Positions 42,459 to 51,411 of a stretch of 64,000 nucleotides of DNA are shown one piece after another; position 1 is the stretch's first letter, and each line of letters opens with the position of its first letter. The notes beneath the pieces were generated by a model, which saw only the letters and a program-made list of their open reading frames with translations, was not told where the DNA came from and made no database searches. A program made the position numbers and the translations under genes. Origin of the DNA: Allobogoriella deserti (GTDB lineage: Bacteria; Actinomycetota; Actinomycetes; Actinomycetales; Actinomycetaceae); contig NZ_JBHUEE010000011.1 of the NCBI RefSeq assembly GCF_042680605.1, positions 62,001 through 126,000 of the forward strand, in the 5' to 3' direction.

Positions 42459-43828
42459 GCGATCACCGGCTCCGGTGTCGGCGGCACCTTGCCCTGGTCT
42501 GCTTCCTCGCGGAAGACCTCGTCGAGCCCGGTGCAGTAGTCCTGCGGGGTGAGTTGCCCGGTGATGACGCGGTCCATCTGCTCATAGATGTAGACATCGC
42601 TGCGCGGGGGCCAGAAGGTCCAGGTCAGGTAGCCGATCCGATCAGCCGCGTCGACGCCGTCGTACAGGCGTCGGATACGGGGGTCGAGCTCGTCGGGGAA
42701 GTCCCCGGGCGAGTACTCCAGCGGGATCGGCTGACTCTGCACCTCGGCAACGCTGCGCATCTGGGCGGCCGGATCGGCGAGGAGGAAATCGATGTACGCG
42801 GCGGCATCCTCCTGCCGTGGCGAGTCCGCGCTGATCGAGTACGTCGATCCGACGCCGATGGCGTACAGGTCCTGCGTCGTCTCGTCACCGAACGCGGGAA
42901 GCGGGGCCCAGTCCCAGTCCTGATAGTTGCCGGCGTCCTCGTTGAAGTACGGGGCCATCGACGTGAACGCCCAGCTCCCGACGAAGTACAGACCGGCCTC
43001 GCCGTCGACGAGCTTGGCCCACAACTCGGCCTCGCGGTTGGTGAAGTAGGCCTGGCTGCCACCTCCCATCCAGCCGCGGTCGAAGTAGTCCTTCAACAAC
43101 GCGATCGACTCGACGATCCGCTCGTCCGACCACCCGATCCTGCCGGTCAGGGCGTCGTGGATCGTCTCCGGACCGGCCACGTGGTTGAAAAAGATGCTCA
43201 CGAGCCATTCCGTGGTCGCCGGCCAGTCCGCGCTGCCGATGGCCACGGGCATGACGCCGGCCTCCTGGGCGGCAGCGGCGTACTCCTCGAACTCCTGGCG
43301 ATTGGTCGGGACCGTCCACCCGTGTCGCTCGAACGTTCTGGCGTTGTAGACCATGATCATCGTCTCGTACGAGGTGGGGATCATGTAGCTCGAGCCGCCG
43401 AGGACGCCCGCCCCGTACGCCCACGGCTGCAGCCTCTCGCGCCACCCGTACCGCTCGGCGTAGTCGTCCAGCGGTGTGAACTTCTCGGCCTGGACGAACT
43501 CCAGGCCGTACGAAGGTCCGGCGGTATAGATCAGGTCCGGGCCAGATCCCGACGCGATGGCGGTGCGTTGCAGCCGCTGCAGCGAGTCGTCGTCGCCGCG
43601 GATCGTCAGCTGCAGCGGCGCGCCGTCGTGCTGGGCGTTGAACGGGTCGACGAAATGCCGCCGGAAGTAGTCACGTTGGCTGTCCGAGGCGAACGTGACC
43701 CACAGCGAGAGTCCGCTACCGACACTTCGCGTGGCGGACCCCTGTACACATCCGGTCAGCGCCGCACCGATTCCGGCGCCGCCGGCGGCCATCAGGAGGT
43801 GTCGGCGCGATATCTGCCGCCTGGTCAC
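42455..43828 (-). CDS. Extracellular sugar-binding lipoprotein, Tat-type signal
   Basis: A 457-aa binding protein. The Tat motif SRRHLLM and lipobox ALTGC (Cys27) predict a lipid-anchored Tat substrate. The mature part (SLWVTFASDSQRDYFRRHF) has the family 1 layout. The ATG overlaps the stop of the ADP-ribosylglycohydrolase gene by 4 bp, which ties the importer to that enzyme. Confidence 0.92.
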   Translation of the reverse strand: MTRRQISRRHLLMAAGGAGIGAALTGCVQGSATRSVGSGLSLWVTFASDSQRDYFRRHFVDPFNAQHDGAPLQLTIRGDDDSLQRLQRTAIASGSGPDLIYTAGPSYGLEFVQAEKFTPLDDYAERYGWRERLQPWAYGAGVLGGSSYMIPTSYETMIMVYNARTFERHGWTVPTNRQEFEEYAAAAQEAGVMPVAIGSADWPATTEWLVSIFFNHVAGPETIHDALTGRIGWSDERIVESIALLKDYFDRGWMGGGSQAYFTNREAELWAKLVDGEAGLYFVGSWAFTSMAPYFNEDAGNYQDWDWAPLPAFGDETTQDLYAIGVGSTYSISADSPRQEDAAAYIDFLLADPAAQMRSVAEVQSQPIPLEYSPGDFPDELDPRIRRLYDGVDAADRIGYLTWTFWPPRSDVYIYEQMDRVITGQLTPQDYCTGLDEVFREEADQGKVPPTPEPVIA

Positions 43829-45123
43829 GACACCCTCGCGGCAGCCAGGCGCTCCGTACGACGCGCGAGGTCCGAGATGTGCACGCCGTCGAACCCGAAC
43901 ACGGCAGACCGGACGGTGTCCTCGAGGGGATCGGTCCAGTGTGCGGGGATTCCGGCGGTCCCGAGCACCGCGCCGACGACGGATCCGACCGTCGCACCGT
44001 TGGAGTCGGTGTCCAGGCCGCCCTGAACCGTCAGGGCGATGCTGCGGGTGAAGTCGCCGTCACCCCACAGCAGTGCCGCGGCGATGACCGCGGCGTTGTT
44101 CACGGTGTGCACCCAGTGGTAGCCGGCCCAGCGGCGGTCGGCGTCGGCAAGTGCCTCCTCCCAGGTGCCGCCGTCGTCGTGAATGCGGGTGACAACGGCG
44201 ACCGCTTCCCGCAGGCGGCTGCGCTGCGGAATGTAGGTGACGGAGCGGTCGAAGGCCTGGCGGACACTGTCGGCGACGAGGGCCGAAGCGGTGAGGGCGG
44301 CCGCCCATTGCTCGCCGTAGATGCCGTTGCCGACGTGCGAGAGGCGCGCGTCGCGGTAGGCCTGCTTCGCGGCGAGGTCGGGCCGGCCAGGGTTGACGTA
44401 GCCGAAAATGTCGGCCCGGATGAGGGCGCCGATCCACTCCCGGTACGGATTCCGGCGTCGTGCCGCCTGCTCTGCCGGGATCTCCTCGATCAGATTCCGG
44501 TAGGCCGCTCGCTCCGCGGTGTAGGTCTGGTGATAGGGCAGGCGCAGCAGCCACTCCTCGGCCACGTCCTGCGTGGTGAAGTCGTGTCCGTACTTCTCGA
44601 GGAGGTGGAGCCCGAGGATGGTGTAGTCGACGTCGTCGTCACGGCAGGATCCATGCACGTGACCCCGGGTGGTCTGCTCCCAGTTGTCAGCCCGGAGCTC
44701 GTAACGCTCACGCAGGCCCGCGGGCGCCGGGACGTAGTCGGTCAGCGGGTAGGCACCGGCGGCCTCGAGGTACTCACGCAGCCGGGCACGCGTCCAGTAG
44801 ACACCCCACTCGACCGGCTTGCCGAGCATGTTGCCGGCCACGCGTCCGCGCCAGGCGGCGAGCAACCGGTCCGCCGACACGAAGGCAGGCACCTCGTCCG
44901 GGTCATCGGCGAACTCCGCCTCGATCGCAGTGAGCTCGTCGGGTTCGTGGTAGCCGAAGCTGCGCCGCGGAGCGGCCTCGATCCGCGCCAGGAGGTCGGC
45001 CAGCTGATCCTGGTCGAGATCAGCCGCCGCCTCCGGCCGGAGGGCCGCGACGTCGTGACCGGTTTGTTCGCGCTGGTCGAGTTCGTTGCTGACGTAGTCA
45101 CGCATGGTGGCGTCATCGCTCAT
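43825..45123 (-). CDS. ADP-ribosylglycohydrolase-family protein
   Basis: A 432-aa protein of the ARH/DraG superfamily, which cleaves ADP-ribose N- or O-glycosidic bonds with two metal ions. The core starts near residue 85 with RLLAAWRGRVAGNMLGKPVEW. Metal ligands are seen in CRDDDVDYTILG (Asp162-164) and GLDTDSNGATVGSVVGA near the C-terminus. The first 80 residues are an extra, charged region. Set between a ribokinase and an ABC binding protein, it probably hydrolyses an imported ribosyl or other glycosyl compound rather than modified protein. Upstream gap of 32 bp to the ribokinase. Confidence 0.9.
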   Translation of the reverse strand: MSDDATMRDYVSNELDQREQTGHDVAALRPEAAADLDQDQLADLLARIEAAPRRSFGYHEPDELTAIEAEFADDPDEVPAFVSADRLLAAWRGRVAGNMLGKPVEWGVYWTRARLREYLEAAGAYPLTDYVPAPAGLRERYELRADNWEQTTRGHVHGSCRDDDVDYTILGLHLLEKYGHDFTTQDVAEEWLLRLPYHQTYTAERAAYRNLIEEIPAEQAARRRNPYREWIGALIRADIFGYVNPGRPDLAAKQAYRDARLSHVGNGIYGEQWAAALTASALVADSVRQAFDRSVTYIPQRSRLREAVAVVTRIHDDGGTWEEALADADRRWAGYHWVHTVNNAAVIAAALLWGDGDFTRSIALTVQGGLDTDSNGATVGSVVGAVLGTAGIPAHWTDPLEDTVRSAVFGFDGVHISDLARRTERLAAARVS

Positions 45124-45155
45124 GTGTGCGTCCTTTCGTTGTGCCGTTTCCGGCG

Positions 45156-46082
45156 CTACGGCGCGGCAGGTACCGCACCGGTGGTCATGAACTCCCGCAC
45201 CTGGGCGGCGTCGGGCATGGATTCCTGGGCCCCCTCGCCGGTGACGGACAGAGCGGCCGCGTGCACGGCGTACTCAGCCGCCTCGACGAGCGGCGCTCCC
45301 CCGGCCATCGCGGCGGCCAGGGCGCCGCAGAAGGTGTCACCGGCGCCGGTGGTCTCCACGGCATCCACCGGCGGGGCGGGGATGTGCTCGACGTGGCGCC
45401 CGCGCTGGATCAGCGCGCCGTGAGCACCGAGTGTGGCCACCGCCTCGACCCCGGGAACCTCGGCGAGCAGCACGCGGGCCTCGTCCGGCGTAGCCGGGAC
45501 GCTCGCGCTGCCGGCGAGCCCGGCCAGCTCCGGCCCGTTGACCACCAGCACGTCGACGCTCTCGAGCGTCGCCGCCGCGAGCGGCCGGAACGGTGCCGGG
45601 TTGAGGACGGTGACGGCATCGCCCGCCCGGGCGGTGGCCAGCGCAAGGGCGGTCACCTCATCGGGGACCTCGTGCTGGAGGAGCACGACGCCGTCGGCCA
45701 GGGCCGGGACGTGGTCGGGGGCCAGCAGGCCGTTCGCACCCGCATCGAGCACGATGGCGTTCTCCGCCGCATCGTCGACGAAGATCCACGCGGTGCCGGT
45801 GGGAGTGCCGGGCAGCCGCACCGCCCCGGAGACGTCCACGCCGTGCGCGGCCAGCGCCGCCAGCACCTCCTCCCCGTCCTCGCCGACGGCGCCGCACCAC
45901 CTGGTGCGGGCACCGAGCCGGGCGGCCGCGACGGCCTGGTTGGCTCCCTTGCCGCCGATCCGTGCCGTGACACCGCAGCTCGACTGCGTCTCCCCGGGCC
46001 GCGGCAAGCGCGGCAGCCGGATGGCGATGTCCCGGTTGACCGAGCCGACGACGGTGACCTGCGGTGGTGCCGTCGCCGTCAC
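45156..46082 (-). CDS. rbsK: Ribokinase (PfkB family)
   Basis: A 308-aa kinase. The ribokinase motifs VVGSVNRDIAIRLPRLPRPGE, GGKGANQAVAAARLGA and TTGAGDTFCGALA (catalytic Asp249) are all present. It should phosphorylate D-ribose released by the nucleoside hydrolase encoded just upstream. The GTG start overlaps the hydrolase stop (GTGA). A related pentose or hexose is possible. Confidence 0.9.
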   Translation of the reverse strand: MTATAPPQVTVVGSVNRDIAIRLPRLPRPGETQSSCGVTARIGGKGANQAVAAARLGARTRWCGAVGEDGEEVLAALAAHGVDVSGAVRLPGTPTGTAWIFVDDAAENAIVLDAGANGLLAPDHVPALADGVVLLQHEVPDEVTALALATARAGDAVTVLNPAPFRPLAAATLESVDVLVVNGPELAGLAGSASVPATPDEARVLLAEVPGVEAVATLGAHGALIQRGRHVEHIPAPPVDAVETTGAGDTFCGALAAAMAGGAPLVEAAEYAVHAAALSVTGEGAQESMPDAAQVREFMTTGAVPAAP

Positions 46083-47116
46083 TGAGCCGCCGGGGTGAGC
46101 TGGGTGGCGTCGGTCCGGGCGAGCTCGGTGAGCAGCAGATCGACCAGCCGGGCGTTGTCGACGCCGACGACGATGTCGATCTCGGTGCCGGCCGGCAGGT
46201 CGATGCCGGTCGCGAGCTTGACGCCGTTCGGGTCCCAGCGAACCGGCCGGGAGCGGACCAGGCCGGTGAGCTGGACGTCGACCGCGGCGCGCTCGACGCT
46301 GACGAGCTCCGGGTCGAGCAGGACGGCGGCGGCGAGGGGGTCGTGCAGCCGGCATCCGGACATCTCCCGCTCGCTCTCGCAGTAGCGGATCCACGGCGCC
46401 GTCGTGGTGGCGAGGTACTGCGCCACCGGCGTCGACACCCCCCGGAGCCGGTCGACGTCGTCGAGCAGCAGCGTGGTGGTGATGGTGACGTCCAGCGGGA
46501 CGAGCGTGATGTCGCCGCCGCTGGCGAGGACGACCTGAGCGGCTTCGGGGTCGATCCCGAAATTGAGCTCCTGGAGGAATCCCGGCACGTCGAACGCCCC
46601 GCCCATGATGACGATGCGGCGTGCGTCCCGGGCCAGGCCGGGGTGCAGCTGCATCGCGTGCGCGATGTTCGTCAGCGGGCCGACGGCGACAATCGTGATC
46701 TCCCCCGGCTCGGCGGCCACGCGGCGGGCGATCTCGGCGGCGGCCGAGTAGTCGCCGGCCGGGTCGTACTCGCCAGGCCCGGGCACCGAGGACCACAGCT
46801 CGGTGGCCTGGGGGCTGACGCGCCCGGCCTCGCGGCGCTCGGCCCAGGGTGTGGCCGGCTCGACGAGAGCGGAGGCTGCGCCGGCGTATACGGGCACGTC
46901 GGCCCCGACCTCGTCGAGCATGGTGCGTGCCACCCGGTAGCCGACGTCGCGGTGGGTGTTGCCGGTGGCGATGGTGACGGCCTCGACGTGCACCTCGGGG
47001 CTGGCCAGCAGTAGGCCGAGGGCTAGCCCGTCGTCGATGTCGGTGGCGGGCACTCCGTTGCCGGGATCGCAGTCGAGGATGACGCGGTGGGCGGGCCGGT
47101 GGGTCTCGGTGGTCAT
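46079..47116 (-). CDS. Nucleoside hydrolase (IunH family)
   Basis: A 345-aa Ca-dependent N-ribohydrolase that splits nucleosides into base and ribose. The N-terminal metal motif is stretched: VILDCDPG is followed by seven residues and then DIDDGLAL, where the standard family has DxDPGxDDA directly. AVGPLTNIAHAM and a later HDPLAAAVLLDP are classic. It overlaps the upstream permease and the downstream ribokinase by 4 bp each. Ligand may be a nucleoside or a related N-riboside. Confidence 0.92.
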   Translation of the reverse strand: MTTETHRPAHRVILDCDPGNGVPATDIDDGLALGLLLASPEVHVEAVTIATGNTHRDVGYRVARTMLDEVGADVPVYAGAASALVEPATPWAERREAGRVSPQATELWSSVPGPGEYDPAGDYSAAAEIARRVAAEPGEITIVAVGPLTNIAHAMQLHPGLARDARRIVIMGGAFDVPGFLQELNFGIDPEAAQVVLASGGDITLVPLDVTITTTLLLDDVDRLRGVSTPVAQYLATTTAPWIRYCESEREMSGCRLHDPLAAAVLLDPELVSVERAAVDVQLTGLVRSRPVRWDPNGVKLATGIDLPAGTEIDIVVGVDNARLVDLLLTELARTDATQLTPAAQ

Positions 47117-47964
47117 TCCTTGCTCCCTGAGGTTGCGGTGGATCCGGTGAAGTGCCGTTGGAAGAAGAGCAGCAGCAGAAGCGGGATGGCGGCGGTGAGG
47201 ATCGCGGCGGCGAACATCTGGCCGAAGTCGACGCCGGTCTCCTGGGCGAAGTCCGCGATGGCGACCGGCGCCACCCGGACCGCGGGCGCGGGGGCGATGA
47301 GCAGCGGCCACAGGAAGGACTGCCACTGGAAGACGAACAGGATCAGGCCGGCGCCGATGAGCGGGCCGCGCGAGAGCGGGAGGTAGATCCGCCGGAAGAC
47401 GCCGAACCAGCTCAGCCCGTCGAGCCGGGCCGCCTCGCCGAGGGAGGTCGGGATGCCCATGAAGAACTGGCGCAGCAGGAAGATCGACAAGCCGTTGCCG
47501 AGCGCCGGGAGGATGAGGCCGAGGTAGCTGTTCGCGAGGCCGAGGTCGCGGAACGTGGTGGACAGCGGGATGGCAATGGCCTCGAAGGGCACCAGGAAGC
47601 ACATCACCATGAGCGCGAAGACGGCGGTCCTGCCCGGGAAGTCCAGGCAGGCGAGCGCGAAGGCCGCCAGGGCCGCCACGGCGAGTCCGAGGACCACGCT
47701 GAAGAACGCGACGATCACGGAGTTGAGCAACGCGAGGGCGAAGGGGCTGTCGAGGACGGCCGTGAAGTTCGCCAGCGTGAGTCGCTGCGGCACCACGGTC
47801 TGCCAGGTCAGTGGCGAGAGGAAGCGGAAGATGTCCTCGCCGGGGCGGACCGAGGAGACAAGCGCCCACAGCAGCGGCGCGATGGAAACCAGCGCGACGG
47901 GGACGGCGATGATCAGGGCGCGGCGGCCGGTGCGGCGTTCCCGCGCGGTGGCTGTTTCGCTCAT
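47113..47964 (-). CDS. Sugar ABC transporter permease, MalG type
   Basis: A 283-aa permease with six membrane segments and an EAA loop LGEAARLDGLSWFGVF. The C-terminus HFTGSTATSGSKE departs from the usual EGITxGxxK. The ATG lies 2 bp after the MalF-type gene; its stop overlaps the nucleoside hydrolase ATG. It probably imports a nucleoside or other riboside, inferred from the next two genes. Confidence 0.92.
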   Translation of the reverse strand: MSETATARERRTGRRALIIAVPVALVSIAPLLWALVSSVRPGEDIFRFLSPLTWQTVVPQRLTLANFTAVLDSPFALALLNSVIVAFFSVVLGLAVAALAAFALACLDFPGRTAVFALMVMCFLVPFEAIAIPLSTTFRDLGLANSYLGLILPALGNGLSIFLLRQFFMGIPTSLGEAARLDGLSWFGVFRRIYLPLSRGPLIGAGLILFVFQWQSFLWPLLIAPAPAVRVAPVAIADFAQETGVDFGQMFAAAILTAAIPLLLLLFFQRHFTGSTATSGSKE

Positions 47965-47966
47965 GG

Positions 47967-48878
47967 TCAGTCCTTCCCGGGCAGGAGCCGGAACTGGACG
48001 GCGACGACCGCCACGACGATCACGATGAGCACGAGCGTGGCCGCGGAGGCGGCCTGCGTGTCGCCGAGCGTGTAGGCGCGGTCCGAGATGTTGTACATGA
48101 TCAGGTCGGTGCTGTCCTGGGGCCCTCCTTGGGTGAGGACACGGACGGGTGCGAAGACCAGGAAGTTCGAGACGGTGTCCGCCACCAGGACGAACAGCAG
48201 CGGGCGGCGCAGGCTCGGCAGGGTGATGTTCCAGAACTGCCGCCAGCCGCCGGCGCCGTCGAGCGCGGAGGCCTCGTAGAGGGAGTCGGGGATCTCGCGG
48301 ATGCCGGTCACGAGGAAGGTCATCCAGTAGCCGACGCCCACCCAGGAGCACACGATCATCACTGAGACCAGGGCCCAGCCGGGCTGGGTGAGCCACGGTA
48401 CGGAGGGAAGTCCGAGGGCGTTGGCGAGCCCGTTGAGCGGTCCGTCCGGACGCAGCAGGACGAGCCAGACGATGGCGGAGACCACCTGCGGGACCGCGAT
48501 CGGCAGCAGGATCAGCGTGCGCCACAGCCCGACGAACGGCAGCTTCTTGGTCAGCAGTACGGCGAGCGCCAGCGCCAGGGCGATCTGCACCGGGTTGATG
48601 ATGACGGCGAACAGCAGCGTCACCCGCACCGCGTTCCAGAACGAGGGGTCGGTGAAGATGTAGGCGAAGTTCGACCAGGGTGAGCGTTCACCGCCAACAG
48701 GGACCGCCTCCGCGAGCGCGGTGATGGTCGGCATGATCCGCAGGAGCAGCAGCAGGACGACGGCGGGCAGCAGGAACCAGACGGCGGTGCGCCACATCCG
48801 GCCGCGGCGGCTCGACCTGGCGGGCGGCGTGCGGGTGTTCGGTGCGGCGTCGGTCTTCACCGGGACGTGCGTGGTCAT
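47967..48878 (-). CDS. Sugar ABC transporter permease, MalF type
   Basis: A 303-aa permease with six membrane segments after an N-terminal tail of about 30 residues; EAA loop YEASALDGAGGWRQF. Located 24 bp after the binding-protein gene and directly before the MalG-type partner. Confidence 0.92.
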   Translation of the reverse strand: MTTHVPVKTDAAPNTRTPPARSSRRGRMWRTAVWFLLPAVVLLLLLRIMPTITALAEAVPVGGERSPWSNFAYIFTDPSFWNAVRVTLLFAVIINPVQIALALALAVLLTKKLPFVGLWRTLILLPIAVPQVVSAIVWLVLLRPDGPLNGLANALGLPSVPWLTQPGWALVSVMIVCSWVGVGYWMTFLVTGIREIPDSLYEASALDGAGGWRQFWNITLPSLRRPLLFVLVADTVSNFLVFAPVRVLTQGGPQDSTDLIMYNISDRAYTLGDTQAASAATLVLIVIVVAVVAVQFRLLPGKD

Positions 48879-48902
48879 GGGGAACTCCTTCGTTCGGCAG
48901 GC

Positions 48903-50201
48903 TCAGTCGTCTCGGGCGAGTTCCCGACGGCGGTCGAGCTGCCGGGTGAGCGTCTCCTGGGCGTTGGTCAGCACGCCGGCGACGTCGGCTCCCCCGTTGA
49001 GGTCGGAGAAGGCGCTGTTCATCGTGGTCTCGAACTGGACGTAGCCGACGGAGGTGGGCCGGTGACGCGCGTACTCGTCGCTGTCGGTGCGGAACAGGTC
49101 CGCGAAGTGCCGCGTCTGTTCGGGGGCGACCTCGTGCAGGGTGTCGACGTAGCCGCCGAACGCGGCGGCGTTCACCGGTGGGAGGCTGAGCACGCTGGAG
49201 GACAGCTCGGCGCCCTCGGGATCGAGGGTGGCGAACTGGACGAACTCCCGCGCGAGGTCCTGGTGCTCGCTGGTGGCGCTGATGCCGATGGCCCACGAGT
49301 CCGTCGGCGTGACCACCGGGCCGTCCGCGAAGTGCGGCATCGGGGCCATTCCCCAGGTGTCGGCGAAGTCGCCCTCCTGCAGACTGGTGATGTTCGAGGC
49401 GCTGCCGAGCAGGAACGCCGACTGGCCGGAGCGGAACACGTCGAGCATCTGGGCGGGGTCGACGCCGCGTGGGACCACGCCGTCGGCGAAGAGGGCGCGG
49501 TACCACTGTCCGAACTCGTGCCACTGCGGGGTGTCGACCTCCGGCACGAGGCTCTCCTCGCCGGCCAGTCCGGGGCCGGCGCCGGAGGATTCGATCAGCG
49601 GCTGCAGCTGGTAGTAGCGGTCGACCTGGTCCATCGCGAGGCCGTAGCGGGTCTCCCCCGCGTCGACCACCTGGTGGGCCATGTCGATGACCTCCTCCCA
49701 GGTGAGCCGGTCCGCGTCGGTGGGGCCGGGCGGCTCGACGCCGGCGTTCTGCAGCGCCTCGCGGTTGTAGAAGAGGAAGTTGCCGCTGGTCCACAACGGG
49801 TAGGACCACTGCCGGCCCTCGGCCGTGATGGAGCGGATCCCCACCTCGCTGACGTGCTCGCGCATGTCCTCCAGGTACGCGCTCTCGTCGGTGAGGAAGC
49901 CCTGCTCGACCATGCCGGCGAGCCGGGGTGGGTCCACGGTGAGCAGATCGATGCTGGTATCGCCCGAGGCCAGCCGGGCCTGGGTCTGTTCGACCATCTG
50001 CTCGAACGGGACGCTCTGCAGTTCGATCCGCACGTTCGGGTGGGATTCCTCGAACGCGTCGACGACGTTGACGAAGGCCCCGGAGTGGGCGTTGAGGAAC
50101 GTCAGGGTGACGGGTTCGTCGGCCGGTGCGCTCTGGCAGCCGGCGGCGAGCAGGGCCGCGGCGATCGACGACACAGCGGCGGTGGTGCGGCGTGTGGTCA
50201 T
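48903..50201 (-). CDS. Extracellular sugar-binding lipoprotein
   Basis: A 432-aa binding protein with Sec-type signal and lipobox LAAGC (Cys22). The mature start VTLTFLNAHSGAFVNVVDAF is of the family 1 type. Its ATG overlaps the LacI stop (ATGA), so the regulator, the importer and the nucleoside hydrolase/ribokinase pair are one transcript. Confidence 0.92.
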   Translation of the reverse strand: MTTRRTTAAVSSIAAALLAAGCQSAPADEPVTLTFLNAHSGAFVNVVDAFEESHPNVRIELQSVPFEQMVEQTQARLASGDTSIDLLTVDPPRLAGMVEQGFLTDESAYLEDMREHVSEVGIRSITAEGRQWSYPLWTSGNFLFYNREALQNAGVEPPGPTDADRLTWEEVIDMAHQVVDAGETRYGLAMDQVDRYYQLQPLIESSGAGPGLAGEESLVPEVDTPQWHEFGQWYRALFADGVVPRGVDPAQMLDVFRSGQSAFLLGSASNITSLQEGDFADTWGMAPMPHFADGPVVTPTDSWAIGISATSEHQDLAREFVQFATLDPEGAELSSSVLSLPPVNAAAFGGYVDTLHEVAPEQTRHFADLFRTDSDEYARHRPTSVGYVQFETTMNSAFSDLNGGADVAGVLTNAQETLTRQLDRRRELARDD

Positions 50202-51244
50202 GAGGTCGGTTCCCTCTCGGGGTCTCGGGGCTCGGGGCATCCGCAGGACCGCCGCGGCACGAGGTCGAAGTTGCAGACTGCGGTCCGCGATTCCGCGGCG
50301 GGGTGCTGGATCAGTTCGATGGCTCGGGCGGCGAGCTCGTCGAACCGTTGGGTCACGGTGGTCAGGGACGGCACCGAGTACTCGGCCGCCTCGGTACCGT
50401 CGACGGCGACGACGGCGACGTCGTCCGGGATGCTCACGCCGGCCTCGTGCGCGGCACGAAGCAGGCCGAACGCCTGCTGCTCGCTGGCCACGAAGACGGC
50501 GTCCGGTGGGGTCTTGACGCCGAGCAGGGACCGGCCTGCCCGGTAGCCCCCGTGTCGGTCGAACCGGCTGTGCCGGGTGAGGTCCTCGGCGGGGGCCAGG
50601 CCGGCGGCCGTGAGCGCCTCGCGCCAACCATCGGCGCGAGCGGCGGCGGTGGGCAAGTCCTCCGGACCGGTGACGAGGCCGATCCTGCGGCGACCGTGGT
50701 GGAGCAGGTGCTCGGTGGCGAGTGCGGCAGCGGCCCGGTTGTCGATGCCGACGGCGCCCACGTCCGGCTCGCCGAGGATGCGGTCGAGGACCACGACGGG
50801 CAGTCCGGCGCGCCGCGCGGGACTGAGGTCGAGCTCCTCGTCGACGCCCACGATGACCAGGCCGTCGACGCGCCTGCCGACGAAGCTCTCGATGAGCTCG
50901 TGCTGGCGGGCGCGTTGCTCGGCCGAGTCGCCGAGAAAGAAGACGAGCCCGTGCCGGGAGGCCTCGTCCTCGAGGGCGTGGGCCAGCGCGGCGAAGAACG
51001 GGTTGGCGATGTCCGGCAGGACGAGGCCCAGGGTGTGCGTGGCGCCCGAGGCCAGCGCCCGCGCGATGCCGTCGGGGCGATAGCCGGTGGCCTCGACGGC
51101 GTCCAGCACGCGCCTGCGGGTCTCGGCGGCGACGGGTCGTGGCCCGTCGTTGAGGACGTAGCTGACGACGGCGGTCGAGACGCCAGCGGCACGTGCCACG
51201 TCAGCACGGGTCACCCGGCCCCCGGACCGCTCGCCTGCTCGCAC
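50198..51244 (-). CDS. LacI-family transcriptional regulator
   Basis: A 348-aa repressor. Helix-turn-helix VTRADVARAAGVSTAVVSY and hinge GYRPDGIARAL near residue 60 are followed by a sensor domain (LGLVLPDIANPFFAAL) ending RRSCGCPEP. GTG start at 51244. First gene of the ABC-nucleoside hydrolase-ribokinase unit. Repeats with a dyad lie 23-53 bp upstream, which fits autoregulation of the operon. The ligand may be ribose, a nucleoside or a derivative. Confidence 0.93.
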   Translation of the reverse strand: MRAGERSGGRVTRADVARAAGVSTAVVSYVLNDGPRPVAAETRRRVLDAVEATGYRPDGIARALASGATHTLGLVLPDIANPFFAALAHALEDEASRHGLVFFLGDSAEQRARQHELIESFVGRRVDGLVIVGVDEELDLSPARRAGLPVVVLDRILGEPDVGAVGIDNRAAAALATEHLLHHGRRRIGLVTGPEDLPTAAARADGWREALTAAGLAPAEDLTRHSRFDRHGGYRAGRSLLGVKTPPDAVFVASEQQAFGLLRAAHEAGVSIPDDVAVVAVDGTEAAEYSVPSLTTVTQRFDELAARAIELIQHPAAESRTAVCNFDLVPRRSCGCPEPRDPEREPTS

Positions 51245-51266
51245 GGACTGCTCCGTCCCTCTCGTC

Positions 51267-51297
51267 GTTGTCTACGCGCGTTGTCTACGCGGGTAGA
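51267..51297. promoter_or_regulatory. Direct repeat plus palindrome, probable LacI operator
   Basis: gttgtctacgcg occurs twice, at 51267-51278 and 51280-51291, with a 13-bp period. The second copy runs into the 14-bp palindrome tctac-gcgg-gtaga at 51284-51297. The site is just upstream of the LacI start, as expected for an autoregulatory operator. Confidence 0.65.
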
Positions 51298-51411
51298 TGG
51301 GACGGTAGCGAAGTCTCGTGCCGCGGACAAATCCGTCTCAGCACGTGCGCCGGGCGCGCCGTGGGCATCGGTTTCAGCTCAGGTGCACCTACGGATGACC
51401 CAGCTGTGCAC

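Noticed and set aside
46083..47869. Apparent fusion of a permease-like frame with the nucleoside hydrolase
   Set aside because: The upstream part is an off-frame read of the MalG-type gene. The real hydrolase starts at ATG 47116 in an ATGA overlap.
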